Assembly: GCF_000715075.1 (NCBI RefSeq)
Contig: NC_134097.1
Coordinates: 123,254,997-123,318,996, forward strand
Origin: Nicotiana tabacum
Lineage: Eukaryota; Streptophyta; Magnoliopsida; Solanales; Solanaceae
Length of the DNA stretch: 64,000 nt
Direction of reading: 5' to 3'
The notes under the pieces were generated by a model that saw only the letters and a program-made list of their open reading frames with translations, was not told the origin of the DNA and did no database searches. How positions within the stretch are numbered: the stretch's first letter is position 1; every line of letters starts with the position of its first letter. Below, in pieces: positions 44,802 through 57,471 of this stretch. The translations under genes and the position numbers were made by a program.

Positions 44802-47800
44802 TTAATCAATTTCTGCATGTACATAATCAACAAATACAAAATTCTTCTGCAGTTCGTGGAGGGCGTATGCCAAACCAGCACTTAAAATTGCAAACGAAGC
44901 CAAGATAACACGTAGCTTAATATCAGAAGGAACGCCTGCAGTTGCGCAGAACACCACTACGGCGCCAATCAGAATCTTTTGCAATCTCTCGAATGTGTAG
45001 TAAGCATTTCTGCAAGATGAACACTTGAGTGTATGTTGCTCGAATCTATCCATCATCTGTAATATAACGATATGAAGAATTAGAATAAGAAAAACATTTG
45101 TAAAAGTAATCCATATATTACAAGGGCGAAGATATGAAGATAGGTCTCAAGAAGGAAATGGACAAGAAAAATATCCAAAGAGCAAATTGATTCTTTCTCT
45201 TCCTTCTAGCGAATTCAGTTGGTTTTGGAGTTCAAGAATCCATGCCTGGCGTTTGGATAAGACTGTAGATGGCAATGGTGGTTGGTCTACGTTACCAAAC
45301 CATTCAGGTTGACTATTGCCATGCCGTCTAAGCCAATTTCGAAATGCCAAGACGAAGCGATCAGCTTGAGTGGGTGTAAATGTGAGTTTTGTGTACTCCT
45401 TGTTGACATCAGTAGAATTCTCCTTTGACTTTGCAAGAAAGATCTTCTCTTGCCCTTGAAGAACAATCATATCCCCATCATACACCTTATTCGAAGTCCA
45501 GTGTTCTTGCCATCTAGGAAAAACCTGTCAACGCATCATGAAAATGCCAGTTATTATGATAAAATATTACCCGCTGAACTATGAACAGATCATCAGTCGT
45601 TCCAACACCCCACTGAATGATAAATCGTCAATGCTATAGCCACGGATCTACTTTGAAATCAGAAGATAGGAATATTATGTCATTCACCATTTCTCTTGGA
45701 CAAAGTATCAGCACCAAGTATTGTTGAGACCATAGAAGGCGTATGTCAACTTGGTGTTCTTGCAAAAACACATGATTCACTTTCCACTATTTCTAACGTC
45801 ACTGAATAAAAGCAGGACTTGTACCCTGGTATGGGAACTGATAAGACTTGATCTAATTGCGTTTTTTCTCGTTGCTGTTTATTTACTTTATTGCTTTTAC
45901 TGTATTGATGATAAGGTATTGTCTTTTTGTCATACTAGACTAATAAGTCAAATTCTTTTACAGGAAACCATTTGAATATTCAGAATCAGATTTTAGATCA
46001 GTCTCATTCTAGTTATTCCCCATACTTTGCATTGCTACTTTTTTTCTTTTTCTCCCAGCTCACCTTCTTCATGTGCCATTTATCTCGTACGATTTCCTAC
46101 CGAGGTGGTGGGAGCCTATAGTAGATCCAAAACCTCTGTGCCCACCTTAAAGCCGATGGAATAAAAGCTTATGGCTTTGATAGGTTTTTAAGGTCTTCAC
46201 TGAGTTGATAGTACAGAAATTTTGTGAATGACATGGAAAACGAGACACAAGTTGAACTAATTTCTGCAGTAATTTGAATTCCCAAATTGTGAGATAGGAA
46301 ATCCATGGACCAATTAAATACATTTTGCTAAAGAATTTTAATCTACACATAAATATAAAAAAAAAAGATATTGAGCTAGTATATCACCAATATGTTTTGG
46401 TTTTGGGGGGGTTTGTTAGTTACAGTAAAAATGTCACCACCTCAACCATGTGATGAATTTTTTTGGAACATATAGGAACACCTTTCATTTGTTCCCAAGG
46501 GCATATACAAGAGTAGAATTATTGGAAAAATTTGTAAAATAGAAGCATTATTACCTGCCACCAAGCAGGCCCAGGCACTGTAAACTGGAAGAAGTTTCGA
46601 GCACTACAAACAATTGATCGGGTCTTTCCAGGTGCCATTGGTACATTAAAAGAACAAATCCATATAACCCACTTCTGATCACCGACGATTGGAAGCTTTG
46701 TGTCAATCTCTATTCTGGAAAAAATTCCAACGAGATCTTAGTTATACAGGCATGCAAATAGTTGCAGAATAAATGCAGCCAACATTTACATAGAACAGGT
46801 AATTCATACAAAGACATGCACACCAAACACCACGAATATGCACCGGGTTTGGAAATGCTATGAACCCATGATTTCTATAAAAAAGAATCTTCACACTATA
46901 TGATCAAAACAATTACTAGCATTAAATAACCTTACAGAACCCGGTCTTAAACAGGATATAAGGCTACTGATTAATAGCGTCGCAATTTGTTGGCAGATAA
47001 CAAAACTTTTTTAAGCAAGGGAAAGGGAAAGATTGATGCAAGCTTATCAACCTAAAGATGATTAATCACTATTGATAAATACATGTTTGCTGCCTTGACA
47101 GTCAGGAAAGATGATCTACTTTTGGGATGATGAACTTACTTATTCATGGAGTAACAAGGTGCAACAAACTTTGCAGTAATTTTTGGTTTATCATTGTTTG
47201 CACCTGCAAAACCCCACGGTCCAGATGCCTCCATCTTAAATGGCAAGGGCTTGGCTCTATCTCGCCTTCCAGTAACCTGTAAAATGTAATAAGTAAGCTA
47301 AGAGACTTTCTTGTTGGACACTAAGCAAGCTGCAGCAATATTGCTCTAGTTGATGCGGATATATCTATGCATACATTTGCATTCTAGTCGATGTGCATAT
47401 ATGCATACACTGCAGTTTGTTGTCTCATATATATGTGAACAATTCAGGTATTTAATTCTACATCTCCATTCTCCATCAAAAGGGCAGCCCAGTGCACTAA
47501 GCTCCCGCTATGCGTAGGGTCCAGCGAAGGGCCGGACCAATCTCCATTCTCCATCAAGCTTTGGAATCCTCCTTTAATAGGTTAATTATTAAAGTGATTT
47601 AACCACAGGAGAAGATGAAAGCTATACTTCACAGCAACAGAAATATATTTACAGAACACACTGTAGCTGCTATTTTGGTACTTTTGAGGAGTGAGGACTG
47701 TATAGCATGCATTATATCTACTACATTGGCATAAGCATACAATGATTTTGAGACTTGAATCTCATAAATATCAACTTCTACTTCAGCAAGTGTACTGAAG

Positions 47801-50800
47801 CCAAATAAGAAACAACATCCAAGTCAGAGCATGATGTTCTGTTTCCAGAATGTCCTAATCCTGTCAACTTCATTTTTTAAGATGCTAAGATTGAAATTTT
47901 TTCCATTAACTGATAAAAGCAGCACAGAAGTCATAAAGTGATACTTAATACTCTAGGTTCCAGAGAGTATATACTTCCATCAATTGCTCCAGAAGTGTGG
48001 ATTTACTTATCTTTGGACAGAAAGTAAGGCTATGACTACACCTTAATACCACACCAGATAACTTGAACAGAAAACCTTCTAGGGAGCAATCTTAAATCTG
48101 TTTATATGATCCGTCCAAGCTGAGAGTCGAGCTACTGTCCTAGAAGCCCAAAAATCCGCATTCTTCACATGTTAAACAGGAAGTTTATATGGTGCCGACA
48201 TACCAAACAACCCCTAGCTTATGAGAACTCACCACTCAGCACCAAAACACCAAAGTCTATTTTCGTTTTTTTCCTGGGAAAGGATAAATCTTGAACTAGA
48301 AACTATGGCACACCTGTGTGCATATTCTTAGTATAAAAGTATTTTGATTGGTCATATAAGTAAATAACTGTAAGGATAAGTGTAATATATAGAGAATTTA
48401 GTTTTTGGGTAACCCTGAACTTGTTTTAAAAGACAAATTGGTAAGTATTGGAATGAATTGAATAGCAGAATGGATAGAGGATTCATATAGTAGACTACAA
48501 CTAGTTTGGGAATGGGATGTCACTATTCATCTAATATAAATTAGTAATAATTATAGTAGAAAAATAAATCTAGTAATTAAGAGTAACAAAAGAGAGGATA
48601 ATGACTTGAAAATAGGGAGTAGAGCATAGCAAAAAGATCAATTTAATGCTATTTCCAGTCAAGCTAGTGTTAAAGTATGTGACCATCTTATCTAAAAGCT
48701 TAAGTTGTTAGAGAGAACACACTTTTATTTATTTAATTATGTCTTCAACACGCCCCCTCGGCTTTATTCTTTTTGATGAGCCAAGCACGTGAAAATTCTT
48801 TTTGATGTTGGGTGGCAGTGAGACTCGAACCCAGGACCTCTGCCTACTCTGATACCACGTTAAAGTACGTGACCATCTCATCTAAAAGCTTAAGTTATTA
48901 GAGAGAACACACTTTTATTTATTTAATTATGTCTTCAACAACTAGCAGTAGGAACTTGAGGGCAATTTTGGTCTTAAGAAATAGAGAATGACCACAGTTT
49001 TAAGAAACACCAAGATAGTTAATAAGGTTGACAACTTTATTAGTAGTATAGATAACAGATGGAGTAATACTATTTATTCCTCCCAAAAATATGCATTGGT
49101 ATCCCCCTTTTTTTTTTGGAGAACTAGAAGATTAAGAAGTCTCTTTCCTGTATATCTTATTCATGCTCTTCTTGACCCACTCTTCTCTGATTAATCTGTT
49201 TCCATAACTGATTGGCTATGGTAACTAACAAACTTTTCACCGAACTGACCAGTCCCTACTGTCACGTCCTTCTTGAACTAAGCGCACGTGTGGTACTTGA
49301 CAATTTGCTCACGATCTTGCACAACTCGCTCACGATCTTGCACAACTCGCTCACGATCTTGCTATGTCAAATCATCCTAAAATACTACACTCAAGATCGC
49401 TAAGAAATTGTTAGATAAGAAAGACGAGAAATTTGCGAAAGGAAGCTTTTTATTGTAGAAAACTTGATTGTTTTACTGATGATTTACAAATGGATGGTCT
49501 CCTAGTTATACTAGTCTCTTAGGGGCTAGTGTATAAATATTAATTGTTGTACAAGTCCTTAGTATTTACAAGAAAAGGGCTTTCTCTAGAATTATCTACA
49601 AAGCTAGAAAGTTTCAAAGACTTCCCTAGCAATTCCATAGGGTTTTAAGGTCTTTCATGGGGAATTTCTATATTTCTCTAGAACCTTCCCACATGTGCTA
49701 GTCTCCTTCCTATGTAAACTTTCCACGTGGCAAAAATATATGTCAATGGCACCTATGTGGTGGGTCATGACACTATGCTCATCTTTGCTGAGTCTTGCAT
49801 GATCAATATTCTAATCAAGTTTTCAGACGTCACAAGTTATTTATTTGTTCCAAATATATACTTGTTTCGGCCCAACAAAATATACCACATTATGTTTTTA
49901 GTACCAACTTAAGTTCCTTTATCTGAATGTAAAATGTGGCATCTAAAAGTTCAATCTACTACAAGTATCATCTCAAGGATCACATAGCACTACATCAAAA
50001 GATTTCCTCACTTTTGTAAATTTCACCTATTAGTTTAAATGTATCTCTTAGAGACTCCAACTGATAATTAATTGATACGTTTCTTTTTCGAATCTTCGTC
50101 TAATGAAACAGACAACTATGGCCATACGGAAGGAGTCTATAGTTTGGGAGTGGCAGTATACTTCTTCCTTTTCCTTTCCTCTGTTCTCTACCGAGTAGAT
50201 GTAGTTTATATCCTGTTGCTCTTCAACAATTTGACAGGTCGCCAGAGTCAAGTACTGGGTTGTTTCAATAATTTTCTATATTTACATACTGTATTAAAGA
50301 ATAAGAGTGCACAGTAAAAAGATCAATTTAATGCTATTGGGAGCCAAGTTTGACGTAGGAAATGAGTTGCAAGTTAAAAGAGTTTGCAGATTGCACTTAG
50401 TCTTTGGTCTTTCTTTGAAGGCCTGAATCACGGTTAGTAACCGATTTGTGCTCAGCTACTTATCGCAAATTCTTTGAACCCACTTCAGCTTGAGATTTCT
50501 TACTAGTTTAAACAATGTATCATGCTGGTTTAATACTCAAGCTGATCGCTAAGCTGCAAGTACTAGAATAAAATTTGATCTAAGCTTGAAAAGGCTGAAC
50601 TTGAGTAGCTAATATCTGCCTTAGTCAACTTGATAATGAACTAGTAAATAAGTAAATAAAACCTTAGGGCCCAAAGTGGATTTTTAATTATTTTAGAAGC
50701 CGAAGGGATCAAAATGCTGCATATTTACCTTGTGATGCGCAAACTCGATGTGAGAAGGATCAGAGACATTCTCCATGAGAGTATCATAGCCATAAAACAA

Positions 50801-52176
50801 ATCGCGCTGAATTGTCACTGTTGCAAACTCAGGCTTATCAAAATCTTCAGGCAACCTAAAGAATCCCATTAAAAAAACTAGTAAGAATATGTTAAAACAA
50901 TTCACTAAAGTATAATCAAGATTACTTAATGTAACATTAAAAAACTCGGGATGACTATCGAACGATAACGTAATAAAATAATCAGCATATTTTAAGTAAG
51001 TCACTATAGTAAAGATAACCTATTAGTATAATATAACCCAACACCACATGATTAATAAACAATAGTTTTCCCAATAAACAACTATAATAAGGAGTGAGAA
51101 ACTTACATAGGGGCTTTAGTTTCTTGAGCTCTCTCCCAAGCATTCTCATCAGGCCAAACAAAGAGTAATCCTTGAGAAACCATAGTAGGAAATCTAGTAG
51201 CACATGCCCTTGGAGATTGAACAGCTTTAGCTTCAGGTCCTTCAGATGCAGCCTGAGGTATCCTTGTACAAGATCCACATCCATTAAATGACCATCCATG
51301 ATATGAACACTGCAAATCCCCATTTTCATCTATTCTCCCTTCCTACCAAACAAAAAACACCCACATTTCAAAATCTTGAAAAAAGTTACAATTTTTAGGC
51401 AAAATTGCTAAAAATTGAGAAGAGGGTCAATAGGATAAAACACCCATATTTCAAAATCTTGAAAAAGATTCAATTTTTAAGCAAAATTTCTAAAAATTGA
51501 GAAGAGGGTCAATAGGATAAAACACCCATATTTCAAAATATTGAAAAAGTTTCATTTTTTAAGCAAAACAAAACACCCACATGTCAAAATGTTGAAAAAG
51601 ATTCAAATTTTTAAGCAAATTTGAGAAAGTGGGTCAACATGATAAAACACCCACATGTCAAAATCTTGAAAAAGATTCAATTTTTAAGCAAAATTGAGAA
51701 ATGGGGTTAATTGGATTTACTGATAAAGGAGCAAGGCGATGAGGGCATTTGTCATCAAAAGCAACCCACTGAGAGTTAGATTTATCAAACCAGAGAACTA
51801 AGTCTCGATTGAGGAGCTGAAACGGGGTAGGTGAATTAGGGTCAAGATCTTCAACTAAAGAAACTGGGTACCAATGATCTCTCCAAGAGAATTTTGAGGA
51901 TGAATCTTGTTCATCATCTTGTGTATTTACTTCATCAATATCATTAGTGGTGTTAGTGGAAGGTGTTGTTGGGGGTGAAGCTACTCTAAGAGGAGTTGAA
52001 ATTGGCCTTCTTTTTCTTCTTTTACTTTGATAAAAAAATTGGGTTTTAGTAGGGAGAGAAGAATGAAAGGAAGAAGAAAGTGAAAGAATTTGAGGAGTTG
52101 GTGGTGGAGAGTATAATAGAGAAGAAGCCATTGGGTTAATGTGATGAAATTGAGCTGAGCTAATGAATTTTTTCAT
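44802..52176 (-). CDS. PTC52: PTC52/ACD1-like chloroplast Rieske non-heme iron oxygenase
   Basis: Seven exons (minus strand): 52176-51721, 51342-51107, 50855-50729, 47276-47140, 46714-46555, 45524-45246, 45056-44802; sum 1,650 nt, 549 residues, all junction phases consistent. Residues 1 to about 60 are a Ser/Pro-rich plastid transit peptide; ATG 52176 is used, with a second in-frame ATG at 52131. The Rieske [2Fe-2S] site is CPH-X17-CSYH, formed across exons 1-2. The mononuclear iron site lies in NVSDPSHIEFAHH (exon 3). The C-terminal domain has a CSSC redox pair and two hydrophobic segments for the thylakoid or envelope membrane (exon 7). The family includes PAO, TIC55 and CAO. The DHWYPVSLVEDLD start and the CxxC tail fit the ACD1-like/PTC52 branch, linked to protochlorophyllide-dependent import or chlorophyll metabolism; that role is literature knowledge. 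Length is close to the family norm, and I see no lesion. Confidence 0.93.
45057..45245 (-). other. Intron 6 of the Rieske gene, GC-AG type
   Basis: Exon 6 ends ...CGCCAG and the intron starts GCATGG; no GT is available nearby that keeps the conserved sequence. The acceptor is TTACAG before ATGATGGATAG. The join gives SKRQ-MMDRFEQH, and exon 6 is exactly 93 codons. Retention would add about 32 residues and a stop. Confidence 0.82.
47478..47539. mobile_element. SINE-like fragment
   Basis: About 60 bp reading aaagggcagcccagtgcact then aagctcccgctatgcgtagg and ending ccggacca. I recall this as part of tRNA-derived SINEs common in Solanaceae and other dicots. Only this segment is recognisable, so it is a truncated copy. 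Confidence 0.55.
48668..48940 (-). mobile_element. TRIM (terminal-repeat retrotransposon in miniature)
   Basis: Two 83-bp direct repeats (48668-48750 and 48858-48940) flank about 107 bp. On the minus strand the first repeat (TGTTGAAGACATAATT...) is followed at once by TGGTATCAGAG, the tRNAi-Met primer site (48847-48857). The second is preceded by a purine-rich AAGCCGAGGGGGCG. The flanks are gctag and actag (4 of 5 identical). Total 273 bp, non-coding, inside intron 3. Confidence 0.9.
49305..49366 (+). repeat. Three tandem copies of a ~20-bp unit
   Basis: ctcacgatcttgcacaactcg is repeated about three times, the last truncated. Intronic, function unknown. Confidence 0.85.
51352..51712 (-). repeat. 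Tandem repeats in intron 1 of the Rieske gene
   Basis: Five imperfect copies of a block with aaacaccca(c/t)at(t/g)tcaaaat, starting near 51353, 51438, 51520, 51569 and 51643, fill most of the 378-bp intron 1. Confidence 0.85.
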
Positions 52177-52589
52177 GTGAAGGGACTAATATTATATTTA
52201 ATGGAGTAAAGAAGAAAAAGAAGAAGGGTTTGCGTGCAAGATATGAGCAATGTGTTGAATTGAGTTTGGTTGTTTTTTGGTGAGTTTTCTGGACGTATCT
52301 TAGTGAAGGGGCCAGAAAGAAAAGGAAAGGTGTGGGCAACATAAGAAGAAGAGAGTGTAAACTGTGAAAGTAGGAGATGAATGGTTAACTGTCAACGACT
52401 CAACGGTCAAGGTTTGAAGACTGATCTACGTACACGATCACGTCGATTGGTGTTTTTAATGGTCACGATACAGTAATGTTTTTTTTTTCTCCTCAAGGCA
52501 AGACACTTTTTGGTTTCTCGATTTTTAAGTTCGTTCTTCCTTTGAACTTTCACTTGTTGATGCGCTTCTCACTACTGCTCATTTTGTTG
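52177..52589 (-). promoter_or_regulatory. 5' flank and promoter side of the Rieske gene
   Basis: About 410 bp separate the start codon from the MULE terminus. No TATA box is certain. An ACGT-rich stretch (ctacgtacacgatcacgtcg) lies near 52425-52445 and could hold bZIP-type sites; this is inference. The MULE insertion therefore sets the upstream limit of native promoter DNA. Confidence 0.45.
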
Positions 52590-52800
52590 GGAGTCAGGAA
52601 ACCTAAATAATGAGTTTTGGGACTTAAAATACCTTTATATAGTTAAAAAAAAGTTATTTTTCTAACTAAAATACAGTATTATACTATATTTTAGTTTAAC
52701 GAAAATTTAGTCGTTAAAGAAAAAAGTAGTATAATACTGCGTTTTAATAAAGTGCAGTATTATACTGCATTTTAGTTAAACTGCAGTATTATACTGTATT
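52590..52800 (+). repeat. Left TIR of the MULE with GCAGTATTATACTGC palindromes
   Basis: After the terminal GGAGTC, at least four copies of a palindrome (c/t)AGTATTATACT(g/a) follow within 150 bp, separated by ttttagtt words. The pattern and order match the right TIR. Confidence 0.88.
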
Positions 52801-53329
52801 TTCCTTCTTCAATTTAAAATCCCCCTTTCTTCCCCACCCACGACAGAACAGCTCCCCTCCATTAAATACTCCAGCCAGCACCGTTCCCTCCCCCCCTCCC
52901 TATTTAAAAAAAACTCGAGTGGACCCCACCCGTCACACAAAAAGTGAAGATTATAGGTCTCGCACACAACCCAAGCCTTCGATTGTTGTGGTTTCCTTGT
53001 TTCGGGCTCAAAATTTCAAATTTCCGACATTTCTAAAAACATAAATCGAGGTATTCTGATTTAGTTTATGTCGAAACTCGTATAATTATGCATATTTGTT
53101 TTCTTGAACGTGTTTCCACGTTGATTTGTGTTTTGTTTGCGATTAAATTTATATGTTATTTTTACCCGGATTAAATTATTAGTGTTTAAAAAAAGTTAAA
53201 AGTTGAGAAATAAATTGTTAATAAAAATATTCATAAATTTCTTTTACTGTTTTATATGTAATTTCGTGAATGTTATGCTCATATGTCTATTGTTTTTATT
53301 TAGTTTAGATTATTTATTTGCTTAAAGAA

Positions 53330-54200
53330 AAGTGTCCTTTTAGCGTAGTAAAATATAGAGTCTTATAACATAGTAAAATATAGAGCCTTTTAGCGTAGTA
53401 AAATATAGAGCCTTTTAGCGTAGAGTCTCTGTAGTTTAAGTATCTACTAACTACAAACTCTATCCAATTACACTTTACAAAAATTAATTATTTAATTTAT
53501 AAAACAAACACACAGAACTAACAAATTAATATATGTTGTCAAATTAAATATCGAGCGTGGAACTCATAGATATATACTCTGTCCAATTAAAAATTAATTA
53601 TTTAATTTATAAAACTAACAAAATTTTAAAAATATTGAAATTGACACACGTAAGAATTCAGGATAGCTTGGTGCTACTGGGCCTCAAATATCCAGCCTAG
53701 AACCCATAGATATTTATTGTGTCCACTTAAATAATTAAATATTTAATTTATAAAACTAACAAAATTTTAAAAATATTGAAATTGACACACATAAGAATTC
53801 AGGATAGCTTGGTGCTACTGGGCCTCAAATATCGAGCCTGGAACCCATAGATATATACTGTGTCCAGTTAAATAATTAATTATTAATTATTATAACACTA
53901 ACAAAATTTTAAAAATATTAAAATTGACACACATAAGAATTCGGGATAGCTTGGTGCTACTGGGCCTCAAATATCGAGCCTGGAACCCATAGATATACTC
54001 TGTCCAGTTAAATAATTAAATATTAATTATTATAACACAAACAAAATTGTAAAAATATTGAAATTGATACACATAAGAATTCAGGATAGCTTGGTGTTAC
54101 TTGGCCTCAAATATCGAGTCTGGAACCCATAGATATATAATGTGCCCAGTTAAATAATTAAATATTAATTATTATAACACAAACACACAATTAATATTGT
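53330..54200 (+). repeat. Two tandem arrays upstream of the PMD gene
   Basis: 53340-53420 has about three copies of a ~29-bp ccttttagcgtagtaaaata unit. 53525-54190 has about five copies of a ~140-bp unit (gaattc(a/g)ggatagcttggtg at 53654, 53794, 53937 and 54077). No coding content before 54220. Confidence 0.88.
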
Positions 54201-54219
54201 TTAATTTACAGTAGATGAC

Positions 54220-57200
54220 ATGGACGTGTCGTCTGTGCATCCTGGACCAGCCTCGGATCAGATATTAGTGTTATATAGCAATCATAGGTCCGCCTACGTA
54301 TGGGAGGGACAACTAGTGGATCAGACTCTCCGCGCCGGGAGACCAGACGACGTGTGGGACTTTTTGAGGGAGAGATCTTTCCATCCTCGCGTAGTCGAGT
54401 GCCTCATTAATACAGGCTTCTATAGGATTTTTGAGATTGGGCGACCGCAGCTCGACTGGTCTCTGATCACGGCGTTGATAGAGCGGTGGTGACCGGAGAC
54501 GCACACTTTTCACCTGCCCATTGGTGAGGCCACCATCACGCTTCAGGATGTTCAGGTTTTATATGGGCTGCGTGCTGATGGACTGGCCGTTGCACTGCCT
54601 CAGTATATCAGATCTATGACGCGTGCCCAGTATTTGGACTTGCTGCAGCAGTTTACTAGTTTCAGGCCACAGGGTGAGGATGCAGCTAGAGGGGGCAGTC
54701 GCATTGTTGTGACAACTATTAGACAGCATTTGGAGGTATTGCACCCCGACATCATCGATGAGATAGATGATCTCCATATTCACCGGTACACGAGGTTGGC
54801 ACTGCTCCTTCTTTTTGGGGGTGTTTTGTTCCCGAACACTTCGGGGAAATCTAGTGAGTATGCGATTTCTACATCATCTTCAGCAGCTAGATGAGTTACC
54901 CCAGTACAGTTGGGGTGTTGTTGTTCTCGCTTACTTGTATAAGAGTATGTGTCGGGCTAGCATGGGCACCTAGAGCGACATATGTGATTTTCTGCCGCTT
55001 CTACAGGTGACAACATATTCGAATACACTGTTCATTACTTCCAATTCTATATAGTCAAAATGACTCTTAAATTTTACGTCAGACCTTGTATGTTAGGTTT
55101 GGGTTTGGGAGCGGTTCCTGCCATTGCAGCCACCTCTACCACCGTTACCTTCGGATGTAGCACCTCTGTTTCTCCCTTTAGCTAGGAGGTGGGTTCTCCG
55201 GCGTGGGAACTACCGAGGCATTGATGCTCATCATAATCTCCCCCTTATCAGGGATGTGTTGGATATGCTGGAGGCCGCACAGGTAAATATGTACCTAAAC
55301 TTACTTTGATAGTTCATTTGGACGCCATACAACGACGAGTTGATAGCTGGCCTGCCCGATTATTGCTCGGTCAACCGACAGCTTTGGAGAACTTCCGTCC
55401 CGCTGATGTGCCTTGATGTTGTGGAGAATCATGCCACAGAGCGGGTACTTCGCTAGTTTGATCGTCCACAGACTATACTAAGGGTGTCTAACGGGTGGGC
55501 CGGGCCGAGCTGGGTAAGCAAAATTTGGAACCGTACGTGTTGGGGCTTACCGGGTTTAACGGGTTCAGATTCATCCGGGTAAAAAATGAACCGCAGGGGT
55601 TACTGGTACAAGGGGCCGGGTCGGGCCGGGTTAGCGTAATTTTTAATTTTTTTTTGTATTTTGTTTTTGTATAACTATTGTAAGTTATATTAATATAAAG
55701 TAAAAATATAAAGAAATAGGAAAACATTGCACTTATAAATTGCAAGTGCTACATTTATTTCAAAATTCAAACTTACAAATGGAAAGGTTTACATTTAACA
55801 ACAAGTAAATTAACTAAAAAAGAGTAAATTCGAAGGCCCCATTATTAAAAAAAAATAAAGTAGTCGTTATACCGGTATGGGTCGGGCCAATCTGGGCCGG
55901 TTAACCGGTTTCACAATAAAAATCGTTGATCGGGTTTGACCGGTCCGGTTAACCGATAGCCCCAAGGTGAATGGACCAAACCCCCTACCCCTTTAACCTA
56001 GCCCTACTGGTCCGGGCCGGTTTCAATTTTAACCGGTCTGGGTCAGTCCAAAAATGGGTTGACCCAGCCCGTTAGACACCCATAGACTATACCGAGCGAG
56101 CATGCATGGGTGGCTACACCTTATCAGCAGAATTATCGTTCTAGGGTGGACGACGCATTTGTAGCATGGCTAGAGGTGCATGTCCATATTTGGGAGCAGC
56201 GAGAGGACCTGATTCTGCCACCACCTTCACAAATCCAGGAGGCCACTATTAAGATGTATACGTCATGGTACCTCCGTCACACCCGACTGATGATCGGGAA
56301 CCCTGTTTATGAAGCTGGCGGTCGATTTAGACCATACGCCGGGAGGCACGAGGCACTGGTATATTTTTGTTGGAACCCATACTTATAAATGTGATATAGC
56401 GTCATGTAATTAATATTTTAAATGTTGTGCAGGCTATTGGTCATCATATGATCTACCGGTTGGGATAGGAGATGCAGCAGCATGCCGACAATCCTGCAGT
56501 CGTTGAGTATGGCCAGCGGGTGGTAGATTTGGCTCTTTGGACACTGCAACGAGCCAGGGAGGATGAGAGGTTAGATCACGCGGCTGAGTATATGGCGCCA
56601 GAGCAACACCATCGGGGTAGGCCTATCCCACGAGGCAGGGGTCGGGCATGAGCCAGGGCTGCCCCACGAGGCAGGGTTGTCCCACAAGGCAGGGGTGCCC
56701 CACGGGGTCATGGGGGACGGCGAGGAGGTGGTCCCCAGCAAGGGGGCATTGAGGCACCTGATGAGGATCTTGGAGATGATCAGCCGGGTTATTTCCCTCA
56801 GCTAGACGAGCCTTCCAGCAACATTTCGTCGTACAGCCTTCAGCTGGATCTGCCAGCATCGCAGGTCACCCCATCATATCTATTGTTGATCACGGGTACA
56901 TTCGACGGAGATGTAAAGCAGTTCTTTTCAGGCCCATCTACCGCAGCTGAGGATCGGCTGACCCAAGATGTGGATGGCGGGCGCAGGTTGAGTTTTGGCT
57001 CATCCCCGGCGGTTTATGCGGATCTATCACAGGCGCAGGTATGTTTGTATTACTGTTAAATTTTAATTTGTTTTCTTTTCCTTAATGATTTGCCATAAAT
57101 TAATTTTTAATTTTCTTATTAAGGCTTCGTCCCAACCCATCACGGAGCCCACTGTATGCGATGATGAGGACACCACAAATGCTTATACTCAGGAGCCCTA

Positions 57201-57471
57201 CGAGACCATGGTGAGAAAATGTTTTTGACTTAACACGTACATTACTAATATACATTTTCATATGCTAAGCTTAGTAATTGTTTTGTAGGTTGCTGACGGA
57301 CCGACGACCCCTTCTACCGATCCTGCCAGCTGTATTGACGATCATGCTGTTGTGCATCCTTACATAAAGAGGCGACTTGATGAGGATGATCCTTATAGTG
57401 TACCCGGGCGACAGGGGATGCACCTCAGGCCAGCGGCTGCACTGAAGCACACAGGCTATAGGACTCATTGA
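54220..57471 (+). pseudogene. Plant mobile domain (PMD) gene carried by the MULE
   Basis: Similar to plant mobile domain proteins (the MAIN/MAIL1 and PP7L family). Exons near 54220-55012, 55097-55281 and from 55314 (split by a MITE at 55479-56083) to 56359, then 56433-57040, 57124-57210 and 57289-57471. Recognisable blocks: ERSFHPRVVECLINTGF, FHLPIGEATITLQDVQVLYG, LFGGVLFPNTSG, WTPYNDELIAGLPDYC, and a C-terminal RGR-rich tract near 56620-56720. In-frame stops lie at 54490, 54971, 55454, 56466 and 56649, and a one-base frameshift near 54845. Not functional as it stands. PMD genes inside MULEs have been reported; this is knowledge, not derived here. Confidence 0.85.
55479..56083. mobile_element. 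605-bp MITE inserted in the PMD gene
   Basis: Perfect 9-bp duplications agactatac (55470-55478 and 56084-56092). Inverted ends share GGGTGTCTAACGGG. A 9-bp duplication suggests a Mutator-type non-autonomous element. The interior is rich in ccggt/gggcc words and has no gene. Confidence 0.85.

Larger units (their letters stand above)
47277..50728 (-). other. Intron 3 of the Rieske gene (3.45 kb) with transposon debris
   Basis: By far the longest intron. It contains a SINE-like fragment (47478-47539), a TRIM (48668-48940) and a short tandem repeat (49305-49366). The remaining parts hold no recognisable gene. Confidence 0.8.

Noticed and set aside
44631..44885. Plus-strand ORF overlapping the last Rieske exon
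   Set aside because: Antisense shadow of exon 7 and 3' UTR with no domain or homology that I recognise.
45147..45245. Extension of Rieske exon 6 through its open frame to 45147
   Set aside because: The extension destroys the conserved C-terminus; the GC-AG splice restores phase and the family sequence in exon 7.
48800..48860. tRNA gene suggested by ggttcgag-like B box and tRNA-like sequence
   Set aside because: It is the primer-binding region of the TRIM; no cloverleaf or A box at the right distance.
54220..57471. PMD gene as a functional host gene
   Set aside because: It lies inside MULE TIRs, has at least five in-frame stops, a frameshift and a MITE in an exon.
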